64,000 bases of DNA from NCBI GenBank assembly GCA_035556735.1, contig DATMFF010000006.1, forward strand, positions 620,001 to 684,000, in the 5' to 3' direction. The stretch comes from CANJBX01 sp035556735 (GTDB taxonomy: Bacteria; Pseudomonadota; Alphaproteobacteria; Rhizobiales; Xanthobacteraceae). Positions within the stretch are counted from its first letter, which is position 1. Each line of letters begins with the position of its first letter. Both the position numbers and the translations under genes were made by a program. Of the stretch, positions 8,480 to 17,197 are shown piece by piece. The notes below the pieces were generated by a model. It did no database searches and was not told the DNA's origin. It saw only the letters and a list, made by a program, of their open reading frames with translations.

Positions 8480-8662
8480 CGTCGCGCCGCGCGCTTTCCG
8501 CACCGCGAAAAGCACAATTCCAGAGCTTGTCAACATCGGTGGTTCGCACGGCAGGTCACACGGTTGCTTCCGGTGCGCGGGGACCCGTGCTAGGAATTTT
8601 TCGGGGAACAGTACTGCTCAGGGGAACGGGGCTGCATCAAAGTCCTGTGTGAGGAGGTCGTG

Positions 8663-9313
8663 ATGTCCGAAGGAGCTCGTTCTTCGGGGGCCGGTCGCCG
8701 TGACGGCTCTTTCATTGGAAGTCCACGCGACTTCTGGGGTGGCCTCGTTCTGGTCGCGGTTGCATTTTTCGCGCTCTACGCATCCTACGACCTGCCCGGA
8801 ATGCGCGGCTTCGCGTTCGGGCCGGGGACGGCGCCGCGCATGTTCGCCGTGTTGCTGGCATGCTTCGGCCTCATCGTGATGGCGACCGGCGCGTTCACCA
8901 AGGGGCCGGACATCGATCCCGGGACATTCCGCGGCACGCTGCTCGGCGCCGCGCTCGTCGCTATCTTCGTTCTGGTGTCGAAGTTCACGGAGCCGGTGTT
9001 CGTCAGCCTCGGCTATCGCAACGCCGAAACGATCGCCGCTGCGGTCGTGGTGTTCCTCGTGACGCTGGCGCTGGCGCGCGGGGCTTCGCGAGGTCTTCTG
9101 TTCGTCGTGGCCTCGATCCTGATATTTGCCGGAACGATTCGTACGCTGGGCTTGATCCTGGCGAGCTTCATCTCGATCGTCGTGTGCGCGCACGCCACGC
9201 ACGAAGTGCGCTGGCGAGAGACAGTGATATGGGCGGCAGCGCTGACGGCGTTCTGCACGTTCCTGTTTCCCTATGCGCTCAATCTGCCGTTCCCGCTCTG
9301 GCCGCGTTACTAG
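8663..9313 (+). CDS. tctB: TctB-family small subunit of a tripartite tricarboxylate transporter
   Basis: TctB is the small membrane subunit of TTT carboxylate importers. The protein is 216 residues with four to five hydrophobic segments; the opening DFWGGLVLVAVAFFALYASYDLP and the FGPGTAPRMFAVLLACFGL motif are typical. The ATG at 8663 is preferred to the GTG at 8660 because of the spacing to GAGGAGG (8651-8657). TctA follows after 14 bp. The periplasmic binding protein TctC, normally encoded upstream, is absent. The substrate (citrate-like or another carboxylate) cannot be inferred. Confidence 0.9.
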   Translation: MSEGARSSGAGRRDGSFIGSPRDFWGGLVLVAVAFFALYASYDLPGMRGFAFGPGTAPRMFAVLLACFGLIVMATGAFTKGPDIDPGTFRGTLLGAALVAIFVLVSKFTEPVFVSLGYRNAETIAAAVVVFLVTLALARGASRGLLFVVASILIFAGTIRTLGLILASFISIVVCAHATHEVRWRETVIWAAALTAFCTFLFPYALNLPFPLWPRY

Positions 9314-9327
9314 GAGAGACGTCACCC

Positions 9328-10878
9328 ATGTTTGACATCATCTCCAACCTCGGGCTCGGTTTCGGCGTCGTCTTCCAGCCGGTGTGGATGGACTTTCTGG
9401 GGGTGTCGCTCCCCATCCCGATGAACATCTTGTTCTGCCTGATCGGGGCGCTGGTCGGTACGCTCATCGGCGTGCTGCCGGGCATCGGCCCGGTCGCGAC
9501 CATCGCGATGCTGCTGCCGATCACGTTCGGTCTGCCACCGGTCGGCGCGCTGATCATGCTGGCGGGCATCTACTACGGCGCCCAGTACGGCGGCTCGACC
9601 ACCTCGATCCTCGTGAATCTGCCGGGCGAGTCGTCGTCCGTCGTCACCACCCTGGACGGGCATCAGATGGCGCGGCAGGGACGCGCCGGTCCGGCGCTCG
9701 CCATCGCGGCGATCGGCTCCTTTGCCGCAGGCTGCGTCTCGACCGTGCTTGTCGCGGCGCTCGGCGTACCGCTGACGAGCATCGCCCTCAAGTTCGGTCC
9801 GGCCGAATACTTTGCGCTCATGGTGCTCGGCCTCGTGTTCGCAGTCGTGCTGGCGAGAGGCTCGGTGATCAAGGCGGTGGCCATGATCCTGCTCGGCTTG
9901 CTGATGTCGATGGTCGGATCGGACATCGAGACCGGCCAGTCGCGCATGACCTTCAACGTGCCGGAGCTCTCGGATGGTATCAGCTTCGTCGTCGTGGCGA
10001 TGGGCGTCTTCGGCTTCGCCGAGATCATCCGTAACCTGGACGATCAGAGCGAGGAGAAGCGTGCGATCGTGTCGTCGAAGCTCACGGGCCTGATGCCGAC
10101 GCTTCACGACCTGAAGGTGTCGTTCGGTGCGATCGTGCGCGGGACCACCGTCGGTTCGGTGCTGGGCATCCTGCCGGGCGGCGGCTCGGTGATCGCGGCG
10201 TTCGCCGCCTATACGCTCGAGAAGAAGGTCGCCAAGGACCCGCACCGCTTCGGCCGCGGCGCGATCGAGGGCGTTGCCGCTCCGGAGAGCGCCAACAATG
10301 CTGCCTCGCAGACCTCGTTCATTCCGCTGCTGACGCTCGGGATTCCGCCCAACCCGGTCATGGCGCTGATGGTCGGCGCCATGACGATCCACGGCATCGT
10401 GCCCGGTCCGCAGGTCATGACCAAGCAGCCGGACCTGTTCTGGGGCATGATCTCGTCGATGTGGGTCGGCAACCTGATGCTGGTCATCATCAACCTGCCG
10501 CTGGTCGGCCTGTGGGTGCGGCTCCTGCGCGTCCCGTACCGCATGCTGTTCCCGGCAATTCTGATCTTCTGCAACATCGGCAACTACTCCATCAACAACG
10601 CACCGTTCGACGTCGCGATGACGGCGGCGTTTGCCGTGATGGGTTATTGGCTGATCAAGCACGATTTCGAGCCGGCGCCGATGCTGCTCGGCTTCGTGCT
10701 CGGTCCGCTGATGGAGGAGAACCTGCGCCGCGCCATGCTCATTGCGCGCGGCGATCCGACCACGTTCGTCACGCGGCCGATCTCCGGCTCTCTGCTCGCG
10801 CTCGCGGTGTTCCTGCTGGTGCTGGCGGCGCTGCCGATGATCCGGACGAAGCGGGACGTCGTATTCACCGAGGGCTGA
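9328..10878 (+). CDS. tctA: TctA-family large permease subunit of a tripartite tricarboxylate transporter
   Basis: The main transport subunit, 516 residues with about 12 membrane helices. Family motifs are clear: GTLIGVLPGIGPVATIAMLLP near residue 45, YYGAQYGGSTTSILVNLPGE, and in the second half GILPGGGSVIAAFAAY and PLLTLGIPPNPVMALM, reflecting an internal duplication. The start at 9328 follows AGGAGAG with good spacing; the frame stays open upstream inside tctB, but that extension is a shadow. It pairs with tctB and lacks a neighbouring TctC, so it probably works with a binding protein encoded elsewhere, as in Bordetella and Rhodopseudomonas relatives rich in orphan TctC proteins. Confidence 0.95.
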   Translation: MFDIISNLGLGFGVVFQPVWMDFLGVSLPIPMNILFCLIGALVGTLIGVLPGIGPVATIAMLLPITFGLPPVGALIMLAGIYYGAQYGGSTTSILVNLPGESSSVVTTLDGHQMARQGRAGPALAIAAIGSFAAGCVSTVLVAALGVPLTSIALKFGPAEYFALMVLGLVFAVVLARGSVIKAVAMILLGLLMSMVGSDIETGQSRMTFNVPELSDGISFVVVAMGVFGFAEIIRNLDDQSEEKRAIVSSKLTGLMPTLHDLKVSFGAIVRGTTVGSVLGILPGGGSVIAAFAAYTLEKKVAKDPHRFGRGAIEGVAAPESANNAASQTSFIPLLTLGIPPNPVMALMVGAMTIHGIVPGPQVMTKQPDLFWGMISSMWVGNLMLVIINLPLVGLWVRLLRVPYRMLFPAILIFCNIGNYSINNAPFDVAMTAAFAVMGYWLIKHDFEPAPMLLGFVLGPLMEENLRRAMLIARGDPTTFVTRPISGSLLALAVFLLVLAALPMIRTKRDVVFTEG

Positions 10879-10980
10879 CGCGGCGGACGCGAGGACGCCC
10901 GCTGCCACGCAAGCCACGAGGCCAGCGGTCCGCCTGCGGACCGCTTTGCCGCGCCGTGTGTCTCGACAGGCGGTTCTTGA

Positions 10981-11178
10981 TCAGCCCTGGTTCGGACCGC
11001 GCATCAGCTTGAGCGCGGCCTCGATCCGCCTCCAGGCGCGGGCTTGTTCGTGCTGCCCATCTTGTTCGCATGCCTGGGCCTTGTGCGCTGCCTCGGCAAC
11101 CGCGCGCGTGCCGTGCGCGTCGAGCAACTGACGGGCGTAGTCGTGCACCTGGATCTCGTTCATTGCTGGATCAGGCAT
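10981..11178 (-). CDS. Small conserved-looking hypothetical protein
   Basis: A 65-residue protein from the ATG at 11178, which has a good Shine-Dalgarno (CAGGAGAA) 8 bases upstream. An in-frame start at 11241 would add 21 residues without a ribosome site. The sequence is helical: IQVHDYARQLLDAHGTRAV, then AEAAHKAQACEQDGQHEQA and a basic helix, WRRIEAALKLM. It resembles short helical proteins seen across Nitrobacteraceae, but I recognise no function. It is convergent with tctA and ends about 100 bp after it. Confidence 0.65.
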   Translation of the reverse strand: MPDPAMNEIQVHDYARQLLDAHGTRAVAEAAHKAQACEQDGQHEQARAWRRIEAALKLMRGPNQG

Positions 11179-11254
11179 GGCCGGTTCTCCTGCGCATGAG
11201 CCTGAGACAACGCCAAAGCCCGCCGGTTGGTTGCCCGACACCCTTTTTCAGGAC

Positions 11255-12436
11255 TCAGCCGGCGCGTCGCGTCACGAGCGTCAGCGCAAGTGCGCCGATC
11301 AGGAACGTGCTCGCGAGCGGGCCGACGCCGGCGATCCAGTCGTGTGCGAAGAGGGCGCCGCCGAGTCCGGAGCCGACCGCCTGCCCGACGTAGAGCGAGG
11401 AGGTGTTGAGCGCCACCGTGCCGCCGGCGAGGGCAGGGGCAACCGCGACGAGACGCGCCTGCTGCATGGAGTTGAGGGCGAGCGAGCCGAGCCCGATCAA
11501 TGCGGTCCCGAGCCCGAGCGTGACGAACGACGAAGCGCCGAACCACCAGCACAGCGTCCCGAGCAGGACGACGAGGATCGACGCCAGCGCGGCGGCGAAG
11601 GTCCCGACGCGCCGCACGGCGCGGCTGGCAACCAGATTGCCGATGAAGCCCGCGACTCCCATCAGTGCGAAGAAGCTCGCGATCGTCTGCGGCGACGCGC
11701 CGACGAGGCCGCTCAGCAGCGGCCCGAGATAGGGGAAGATCAGGAACATTCCCGACACGTAGACCGCGGTGATGCAGAGAAGCAGGACGATCATCCGGTT
11801 ACGCGCAATCGCCCCCCAACTCGACAGCGACAGGGCGGGGCCGTGCAGCCGTGCGGGGATCGAGATGGCGGCAAGCACGCAGATGGCCGCGAGGGCCGCC
11901 GCGAGCGCGCCGAAGGCGCTGCGCCAGCCCAGGTGATCGGCGATGAACTGCACCAGCGGCAGACCGATCGCCACTGCCAGCGACCAGCCGAGGAAGACGA
12001 AAGATATGGCGCTGGAGCGGTCCTTTTCCGGGACCATCAGCGAGATCGCGCTCGCCGCCTGCGGCGTGAACACCGCGGCCACCGCGAGCGTCAGCAGCCG
12101 CAGCAGCATCAGGGCGGCATAGTTCGGCGCGAGCGCGGACGCGGCGTTGCCCGCCGCCACCAGCGCCAGCGTGGCTGCAAGCAGCAACCGGCGGTCGAGC
12201 GTGCTCGTCGCCCAGGCCACGAGCGGGGATCCGAAGCAGAGCACGACGGCGCCCAGCGTCACGAGCCAGCCGGCCTGCTGGATGGATACGGCCAGGTCAG
12301 CCGCCAGTTCGTTGAGCATGCCGGCGGGCGCGAGCACGGCGAGGCCGACCGCGAAATTGCCGAGCATGAGCGCCCAGGGCGCGAGGCGCGCTGCGGCCGG
12401 CTGCGGGGGTGCGGTCGTGTCGCTTTGAGCAGTCAT
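11255..12436 (-). CDS. MFS transporter (DHA1-type drug/metabolite efflux)
   Basis: A 393-residue, 12-helix major facilitator protein resembling the arabinose efflux/Cmx-like group of proton antiporters. Motif A-like ATSTLDRRLLLAA lies between helices 2 and 3, and ISLMVPEKDRSSAISFVFLGWS and GLPLVQFIADHLGWR follow. It is transcribed away from an HxlR-type regulator 109 bp off, and the gap between them carries three dyads that probably form its operator. The likely job is regulated export of a small toxic compound sensed by that regulator; the compound is unknown. Confidence 0.88.
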   Translation of the reverse strand: MTAQSDTTAPPQPAAARLAPWALMLGNFAVGLAVLAPAGMLNELAADLAVSIQQAGWLVTLGAVVLCFGSPLVAWATSTLDRRLLLAATLALVAAGNAASALAPNYAALMLLRLLTLAVAAVFTPQAASAISLMVPEKDRSSAISFVFLGWSLAVAIGLPLVQFIADHLGWRSAFGALAAALAAICVLAAISIPARLHGPALSLSSWGAIARNRMIVLLLCITAVYVSGMFLIFPYLGPLLSGLVGASPQTIASFFALMGVAGFIGNLVASRAVRRVGTFAAALASILVVLLGTLCWWFGASSFVTLGLGTALIGLGSLALNSMQQARLVAVAPALAGGTVALNTSSLYVGQAVGSGLGGALFAHDWIAGVGPLASTFLIGALALTLVTRRAG

Positions 12437-12485
12437 GGCGTCTGGTTCTGGCTGGAGGTTTACCGTGCGCCGACAGGTAGCGCAT

Positions 12486-12537
12486 ACTTGACACTCATCA
12501 AGTACCTACCCAGCAGTAGGGTACTTACTCATGAGTA
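12486..12537. promoter_or_regulatory. Operator region between MFS and HxlR genes
   Basis: Three inverted repeats lie within 52 bp: ACTTGA-N6-TCAAGT (12486-12503), CCTAC-N6-GTAGG (12505-12520) and the perfect palindrome TACTCATGAGTA (12526-12537). The last ends 8 bp before the regulator's start codon. HxlR-family dimers bind short dyads in divergent promoters, so these are the likely sites for self-regulation and pump control. Confidence 0.65.
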
Positions 12538-12545
12538 GGTGATCC

Positions 12546-12908
12546 GTGAAGCGTCAGAAGATCTACAGCTGCGGACTCGGTCCCGCGTTCGACGTGATCG
12601 GCGGGAAGTGGAAGGCACTGATCCTATGGGTGCTCCACAGGGAGCCGCGGCGGTTCGGGGAGCTCAAGCGCGCGGTGCCGGGCATCAGCGAGAAGATGCT
12701 GATCCAGCAGCTGCGCGAGATGGAAGCCGACGGTCTCGTCCATCGGGAGGTGTTCGCCCAGGTGCCGCCGCGGGTCGAGTATTCCATCACCAAGCTGGGG
12801 GCGTCGCTGGACGACGCGCTCGCTCCTCTGGCCGAATGGGGCAAGCGCCATGCCAAGCGCATCGAGGCGCGTCCGGGGCAGTGCGGCGCGCGCGGCTGGG
12901 GATTGTGA
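12546..12908 (+). CDS. HxlR-family winged helix-turn-helix regulator
   Basis: A 120-residue transcription factor of the HxlR (MarR-related) family. The signature Cys-containing start KIYSCGLGPAFDVIGGKWKALIL is present, followed by the winged helix: RRFGELKRAVPGISEKMLIQ as recognition region and the wing near VPPRVEYSITKLG. Such proteins sense aldehydes, quinones or disulfide stress, often through the N-terminal Cys (here Cys9). It is divergent from the MFS pump and probably represses it through the shared operator. The last 20 residues (RIEARPGQCGARGWGL) are not conserved family sequence, in my judgement. Confidence 0.92.
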   Translation: MKRQKIYSCGLGPAFDVIGGKWKALILWVLHREPRRFGELKRAVPGISEKMLIQQLREMEADGLVHREVFAQVPPRVEYSITKLGASLDDALAPLAEWGKRHAKRIEARPGQCGARGWGL

Positions 12909-12975
12909 AAACCGCCGGTGTCGGGCGGCGCCGCTGCGGACTAGATTAGGCTGGGAATCGATTGGGAGCCTTGGT

Positions 12976-13770
12976 GTGCGCCAATACCTCGACCTGATGG
13001 AACTCGTGCTCAGGCACGGAGTGGAGAAACGCGACCGCACCGGGACGGGGACGCTGTCGATCTTCGGCCATCAGATGCGGTTCGACCTCGCAGACGGCTT
13101 TCCCCTGGTCACCACCAAGAAGCTGCATGTGAAGTCGATCATTTATGAACTGCTGTGGTTTCTCGCCGGCGACACCAACATCAAGTACCTCAACGACCAT
13201 GGCGTCAGCATTTGGAACGAGTGGGCGGACGAGCGCGGAGAGCTCGGACCTGTTTACGGCCGCCAATGGCGCTCGTGGCCGGCGCCGGACGGCAAAGCCA
13301 TCGACCAGATCGCCAATGTCGTGGCCGCGATCAGGCGCAATCCGGACTCGCGCCGGCTGATCGTCACCGCCTGGAATCCGGCGGACGTGGACAAGATGGC
13401 GCTGCCGCCGTGCCATTGCCTGTTTCAATTTTATGTCGCCGAGGGGCGACTGTCTTGCCAGCTCTATCAGCGGTCGGCCGACATATTCCTCGGCGTGCCG
13501 TTCAACATCGCTTCCTATGCGCTGCTCACGATGATGGTGGCGCGGGTGACGGGGCTCACGCCCGGCGAGTTCGTCCACACCTTCGGGGACGCACATCTCT
13601 ATCTGAACCATATCGAGCAGGCGGAGTTGCAGCTCTCGCGCGCGCCGCGCCCGCTGCCCGTCATGGCGATCAACCCGGCGGTGAAGAATCTCGTGGATTT
13701 CCGTTATGAAGACTTTTCGCTGGAGGGCTACGAGCCTCACCCGCACATCAAGGCCAAGGTGGCGGTGTGA
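12976..13770 (+). CDS. thyA: Thymidylate synthase
   Basis: Methylates dUMP to dTMP using methylenetetrahydrofolate, leaving dihydrofolate. It is 264 residues, the same as the E. coli enzyme, when started at the GTG at 12976 (GGGAG seven bases upstream). The catalytic Cys is residue 146 in LPPCHCLFQFY, and GTGTLSIFGHQMRF, LWFLAGDTNI, SCQLYQRSADIFLGVPFNI and the final YEPHPHIKAKVAV are all canonical. The frame is open upstream, but that is a shadow of the HxlR region. Its stop overlaps the folA start, which couples dTMP synthesis to regeneration of folate. Confidence 0.97.
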   Translation: MRQYLDLMELVLRHGVEKRDRTGTGTLSIFGHQMRFDLADGFPLVTTKKLHVKSIIYELLWFLAGDTNIKYLNDHGVSIWNEWADERGELGPVYGRQWRSWPAPDGKAIDQIANVVAAIRRNPDSRRLIVTAWNPADVDKMALPPCHCLFQFYVAEGRLSCQLYQRSADIFLGVPFNIASYALLTMMVARVTGLTPGEFVHTFGDAHLYLNHIEQAELQLSRAPRPLPVMAINPAVKNLVDFRYEDFSLEGYEPHPHIKAKVAV

Positions 13771-14300
13771 GCAGGCAGGCCCTGCCAGCCATCGTGCACG
13801 TCGTTGCCGTTGCGCAGAACGGCGTGATCGGCAGGGACGGCGGACTGCCGTGGCGGCTCAAGTCGGACATGGCTCATTTTCGGGCGCTTACTCTCGGCGC
13901 GCCGGTGGTGATGGGACGCAAGACGTATCAATCGCTGCAGCGCAAGCCTTTGCCGGGCCGAACCAACATCGTCGTCACTCGCGACGGGAGCTTCACCGCG
14001 CCCGGCGCGCTGGTGGCGGCCTCACTGGAGGCTGCGCTGACCGCAGCGCGTGGCGATGCGTTGCGCCGGGGAAGCGATGTCATGGTGATCGGCGGCGCTG
14101 AGATCTTCAACGCGACGCTTCCGGTCACCGACCGCGTTGAACTGACGCGCGTGCATTCCGATCCCGAGGGCGATACGGCTTACCCCGAGCTTCCGGCCAG
14201 CGCGTGGCGCGAGACCCGTCGTCAGGACCATCCCCCGGGCCCGCAGGACGACGCGGCGTTCACCATTTTGACCTATGAGCGGGTCGCCCGGGAGGGCTGA
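13767..14300 (+). CDS. folA: Dihydrofolate reductase
   Basis: Reduces dihydrofolate to tetrahydrofolate with NADPH, recycling the product of the thyA reaction. The GTG start overlaps the thyA stop by 4 bp (GTGA). Family features: VAVAQNGVIGRDGGLPWRL, the acidic active-site residue in SDMAHFRALT, VVMGRKTYQSL and the NADPH-site GGAEIFNATLP. It is 177 residues, slightly longer than E. coli FolA (159), owing to surface loops. No sign of transfer: codon use matches its neighbours. Confidence 0.96.
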   Translation: MSRQALPAIVHVVAVAQNGVIGRDGGLPWRLKSDMAHFRALTLGAPVVMGRKTYQSLQRKPLPGRTNIVVTRDGSFTAPGALVAASLEAALTAARGDALRRGSDVMVIGGAEIFNATLPVTDRVELTRVHSDPEGDTAYPELPASAWRETRRQDHPPGPQDDAAFTILTYERVAREG

Positions 14301-14359
14301 CCGGCCGGCTTTCCGGGCAAGCGACCGATAACCACGTGAAAGTGCCGCATGACGGCGCG

Positions 14360-14388
14360 TTGAACGGGGCAGGGGATACCCCTATAAA
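14360..14388 (+). promoter_or_regulatory. Predicted promoter of hflK-hflC
   Basis: TTGAAC (14360-14365) and TATAAA (14383-14388) are separated by exactly 17 bp, a strong vegetative-type promoter. The CCCC directly before the -10 also fits alphaproteobacterial heat-shock (RpoH) promoters, plausible for a protease-control operon. The start codon of hflK is about 90 bp downstream. Confidence 0.6.
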
Positions 14389-14477
14389 CTGCCGCGCGAA
14401 CGAATAGATTACCGACGGGCATGCCGAAAGCGGCGGCTCGGGAACTGCGCCGGTGCGGCGCTTGAGGAGCGTTGTCG

Positions 14478-15614
14478 ATGCCGTGGAGCAATCAAGGCGG
14501 CGGTGGTGGTCCGTGGGGATCCGGACCCCGAGGACCCTGGGGCTCGGGTCCGCAGTCGCAAGGGCCGACGCCGCCCGACCTCGAGGAAATCCTGCGTCGC
14601 GGCCAGGACAGGCTGCGCAGCGTCCTGCCCGGCGGCAACCTTGGAGGCAAGGGTTTCATCCTCATCATCCTCGGCGCCATCGTGCTCTGGGGATTTTCCG
14701 GCTTCTTCCGTGTCGAGCCGGATGAACTGGGCGTGGTGCTGCGCTTCGGCAAGTTCACGCGCGAGGCGACGCCCGGCCTCAACTATCATATTCCGTACCC
14801 GATCGAGACCGTGCTGACGCCCAAGGCGCTGCGCATCAATCGTATCGACGTCGGCATGCGGCTGGTCGAGGATGCGCGCCGCGGCACGACCGCGCGCGAC
14901 GTCCCGGAGGAAAGCCTGATGCTGACCGGGGACGAGAACATCGTGGACGTTGATTTCACGGTGTTCTGGCGTATCGCCCCGAAAGGCGTGGGCGAATTCC
15001 TGTTCAACATCCAAAATCCCGAGGGCACCGTGAAAGCCGTGGCGGAAAGCGCCATGCGCGAGGTGATCGGCCGCTCGGAGATCCAGCCGATCCTCACCGG
15101 CGCCCGCCAGGTGATCGAGACGCAGGTGCACGAGCTCATGCAGAGGGTGCTCGACAGCTACAAGTCGGGCGTCCTGGTGACGCAGGTGCAGATGCAGAAG
15201 GTCGATCCGCCGGCGCAAGTCATCGACGCGTTCCGCGACGTGCAGGCGGCACGCGCCGACCTCGAGCGCGCGCAGAACGAGGCGCAGACCTACGCCAACC
15301 GAGTCGTTCCCGAGGCGCGCGGCCGCGCATCGCAGATCCAGCAGTCGGCCGAAGCCTATCGCGAGCAGACGGTGGCCGAGGCCAAGGGCCAGGCATCCCG
15401 CTTCAGCCAGGTTTACGAACAGTACAAGAACGCACCCGACGTGACCCGTCAGCGCCTTTATCTGGAAACCATCGAGCGGATCCTCGGCGGTACCGACAAA
15501 GTCATCCTCGACGCGCAGACGTCCGGCAGCAATGGCGTCGTGCCGTTCCTGCCCCTTGACCAGCTACAGCGCCGTCCGGCGGCGCCGCAGACCCAGACCG
15601 GAGGTGCGCGATGA
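14478..15614 (+). CDS. hflK: HflK, FtsH protease modulator subunit
   Basis: With HflC it forms the large SPFH cage that surrounds the membrane protease FtsH and limits access of substrates. The start is the ATG at 14478, seven bases after GAGGAGC. The 378-residue protein has a Gly/Pro-rich N-terminal tail (residues 5-30), one membrane helix (about 58-77) and a band-7 domain beginning FFRVEPDELGVVLRFGKF. A long helix with repeated Ala/Gln/Glu (AEAYREQTVAEAKGQA) follows. It overlaps hflC by 4 bp. Confidence 0.96.
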   Translation: MPWSNQGGGGGPWGSGPRGPWGSGPQSQGPTPPDLEEILRRGQDRLRSVLPGGNLGGKGFILIILGAIVLWGFSGFFRVEPDELGVVLRFGKFTREATPGLNYHIPYPIETVLTPKALRINRIDVGMRLVEDARRGTTARDVPEESLMLTGDENIVDVDFTVFWRIAPKGVGEFLFNIQNPEGTVKAVAESAMREVIGRSEIQPILTGARQVIETQVHELMQRVLDSYKSGVLVTQVQMQKVDPPAQVIDAFRDVQAARADLERAQNEAQTYANRVVPEARGRASQIQQSAEAYREQTVAEAKGQASRFSQVYEQYKNAPDVTRQRLYLETIERILGGTDKVILDAQTSGSNGVVPFLPLDQLQRRPAAPQTQTGGAR

Positions 15615-16558
15615 AGCTCGGGATCGCCGGCGGCGTTGCGGTCGTTGTTGCCGTTGTACTGCTGCTGATCGGATACGGCTCGGTGTTCTCGGTCTACGAG
15701 ACCCGGCAGGCGCTGGTGGTTCGCCTCGGCGAGCCGCGGCAGGTCTATACCGATCCAGGTCTGCATTTTAAGTGGCCGCTGATCGAAAGCGTCATCTTCA
15801 TCGACAAGCGCATTCTCGATCTCGAGAACGCGGCGCAGGAAGTGATCGCATCGGACCAGAAGCGACTCGTGGTCGATGCCTTCGCGCGCTATCGCGTGCG
15901 TGACGTGCTGATGTTCTATCAGACGGTGGGCTCGATCGACGGCGCGAATTCGCGGCTCTCCACGCTGCTGAATTCGTCGCTCCGCCGGGTTCTGGGCGAA
16001 GCCACGCTGACCCATGTCGTGCGCGACGACCGCTCCGCGCTGATGGCGCGCGTGCGCGAGCAGGTCGACCGCGAGGCGCAAGCCTTCGGAATCCAGGTCG
16101 TGGACGTCCGTATCCGGCGCGCCGACCTGCCGGAGCAGAACAGTCAGGCCGTCTACCAGCGCATGATCACGGAGCGCCAGCGTGAAGCTGCCGAGTTCCG
16201 CGCCATGGGCAGCCAGCGCTCGCAGGAGATTCGCGCCCGTGCCGACCGCGAGGTCACCGTTCTCCTGGCCGAAGCGACCTCCACGTCGGAGAAGGTCCGC
16301 GGCGAGGGCGATGCGGAGCGCAACCGTATCTTCGCCGAGGCCTACAGCCAGGACCCCGACTTCTTCGCGTTCTATCGCTCCATGCAGGCCTACGAAGCCG
16401 GTCTGCGGCCGAACGACACGCGCATGGTCATCCGCCCGGACTCCGACTTCTTCCGCTTCTTCTCGGATCCGAGCGGCAAGGTCCGTTCCGGCGTTCCGGC
16501 TGCGCCGGGTTCGCCCGCTGCCGCCGGACAAGGTGCCGCGCAGGGCGGACAGCGCTGA
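15611..16558 (+). CDS. hflC: HflC, FtsH protease modulator subunit
   Basis: Partner of HflK in the HflKC-FtsH complex, facing the periplasm. The 315-residue protein has one N-terminal membrane helix (about residues 4-22), the band-7 start VFSVYETRQALVVRLGEP, and a helical region with RQREAAEFRAMGSQRSQEI and RGEGDAERNRIFAEAYSQDP, hallmarks of HflC. It begins inside the last codons of hflK (ATGA), so the two are co-translated. The C-terminal tail is Gly/Ala-rich. A DUF2065 gene and degP follow, a quality-control block typical of this order. Confidence 0.96.
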   Translation: MKLGIAGGVAVVVAVVLLLIGYGSVFSVYETRQALVVRLGEPRQVYTDPGLHFKWPLIESVIFIDKRILDLENAAQEVIASDQKRLVVDAFARYRVRDVLMFYQTVGSIDGANSRLSTLLNSSLRRVLGEATLTHVVRDDRSALMARVREQVDREAQAFGIQVVDVRIRRADLPEQNSQAVYQRMITERQREAAEFRAMGSQRSQEIRARADREVTVLLAEATSTSEKVRGEGDAERNRIFAEAYSQDPDFFAFYRSMQAYEAGLRPNDTRMVIRPDSDFFRFFSDPSGKVRSGVPAAPGSPAAAGQGAAQGGQR

Positions 16559-16605
16559 TGCGGCGGGTGGCCCGGCATCGACGCGCCAGCGTATGGTGAG
16601 CGTCG

Positions 16606-16791
16606 ATGTCGGAATTCATCGTCGCGCTCGGTCTGGTATTCGTGATCGAGGGTCTTGTGTTCGCCGCCTTTCCCGGGGCGGCGAAGCGCGCAACCCTCGC
16701 GGTCCAGGAATCGCCGGAAACGACCCTGCGGATCATCGGCCTCGCAAGCGCCGTGCTGGGCCTGCTGATCATCTGGGCGGTACGGCACTGA
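16606..16791 (+). CDS. DUF2065 family small membrane protein
   Basis: A 61-residue protein with two predicted membrane helices, IVALGLVFVIEGLVFAAF and IIGLASAVLGLLIIWAV, joined by a short loop. This size and layout, and the position directly after hflC, match DUF2065 (YjeT in E. coli, also in the hfl neighbourhood). It starts 47 bp after hflC and is probably in the same operon. Its role is unknown; a small accessory to the HflKC-FtsH complex is suggested by synteny only. Confidence 0.82.
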   Translation: MSEFIVALGLVFVIEGLVFAAFPGAAKRATLAVQESPETTLRIIGLASAVLGLLIIWAVRH

Positions 16792-17197
16792 CGCGCCGTG
16801 CACGTCCCGGGCGTCCGTCACATCGACGTGATCTCGTCCTTGAGGCCGATGCGCGCCAGTTGGGCTCAATGGCCGCAATGGATGCGCCGCCCCGTGGTCA
16901 AGCCGGGACCGCCCGGCGTCCGCCTTGCGGAACTCGCCATGGGCGTCGCCGGCACGCGCTAAGCCTCTCTATTCGCGCCGGATATCGCCGATGGCCGGGC
17001 CCGGGGGCGGCGCCTGCGTCACGGATGGGCGGCTCTTGCGCGGCGTGCGGCCCCGGCGCACTGTCTGGCCACATTTGTGATCCGGAATGGAGCGGAACGC
17101 GCACAGGCCCATTATATGTGGCGCGTTCGACAGCGCCGGCCGCCCCGGCGGTCGGGCTGTCATCGCGCGGCCGGACCCTTACGGAGACCGAAAGTCC
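16792..17197. other. Intergenic region before the DegP gene
   Basis: About 400 bp without a supported gene. It probably contains the degP promoter; an AT-rich ATTATATG at 17111-17118 could be a -10 element. Short GC-rich inverted repeats occur but none is terminator-like. I see no RNA gene. Confidence 0.5.

Noticed and set aside
9322..10917. 531-codon open frame on the minus strand opposite tctA
   Set aside because: Arg/Asp/His-rich antisense shadow of a GC-rich gene; tctA is clearly the coding strand.
17094..17127. EcfG general-stress promoter before degP (GGAAC...CGTT)
   Set aside because: The spacing between elements is 25 bp, against the 16-17 bp needed.
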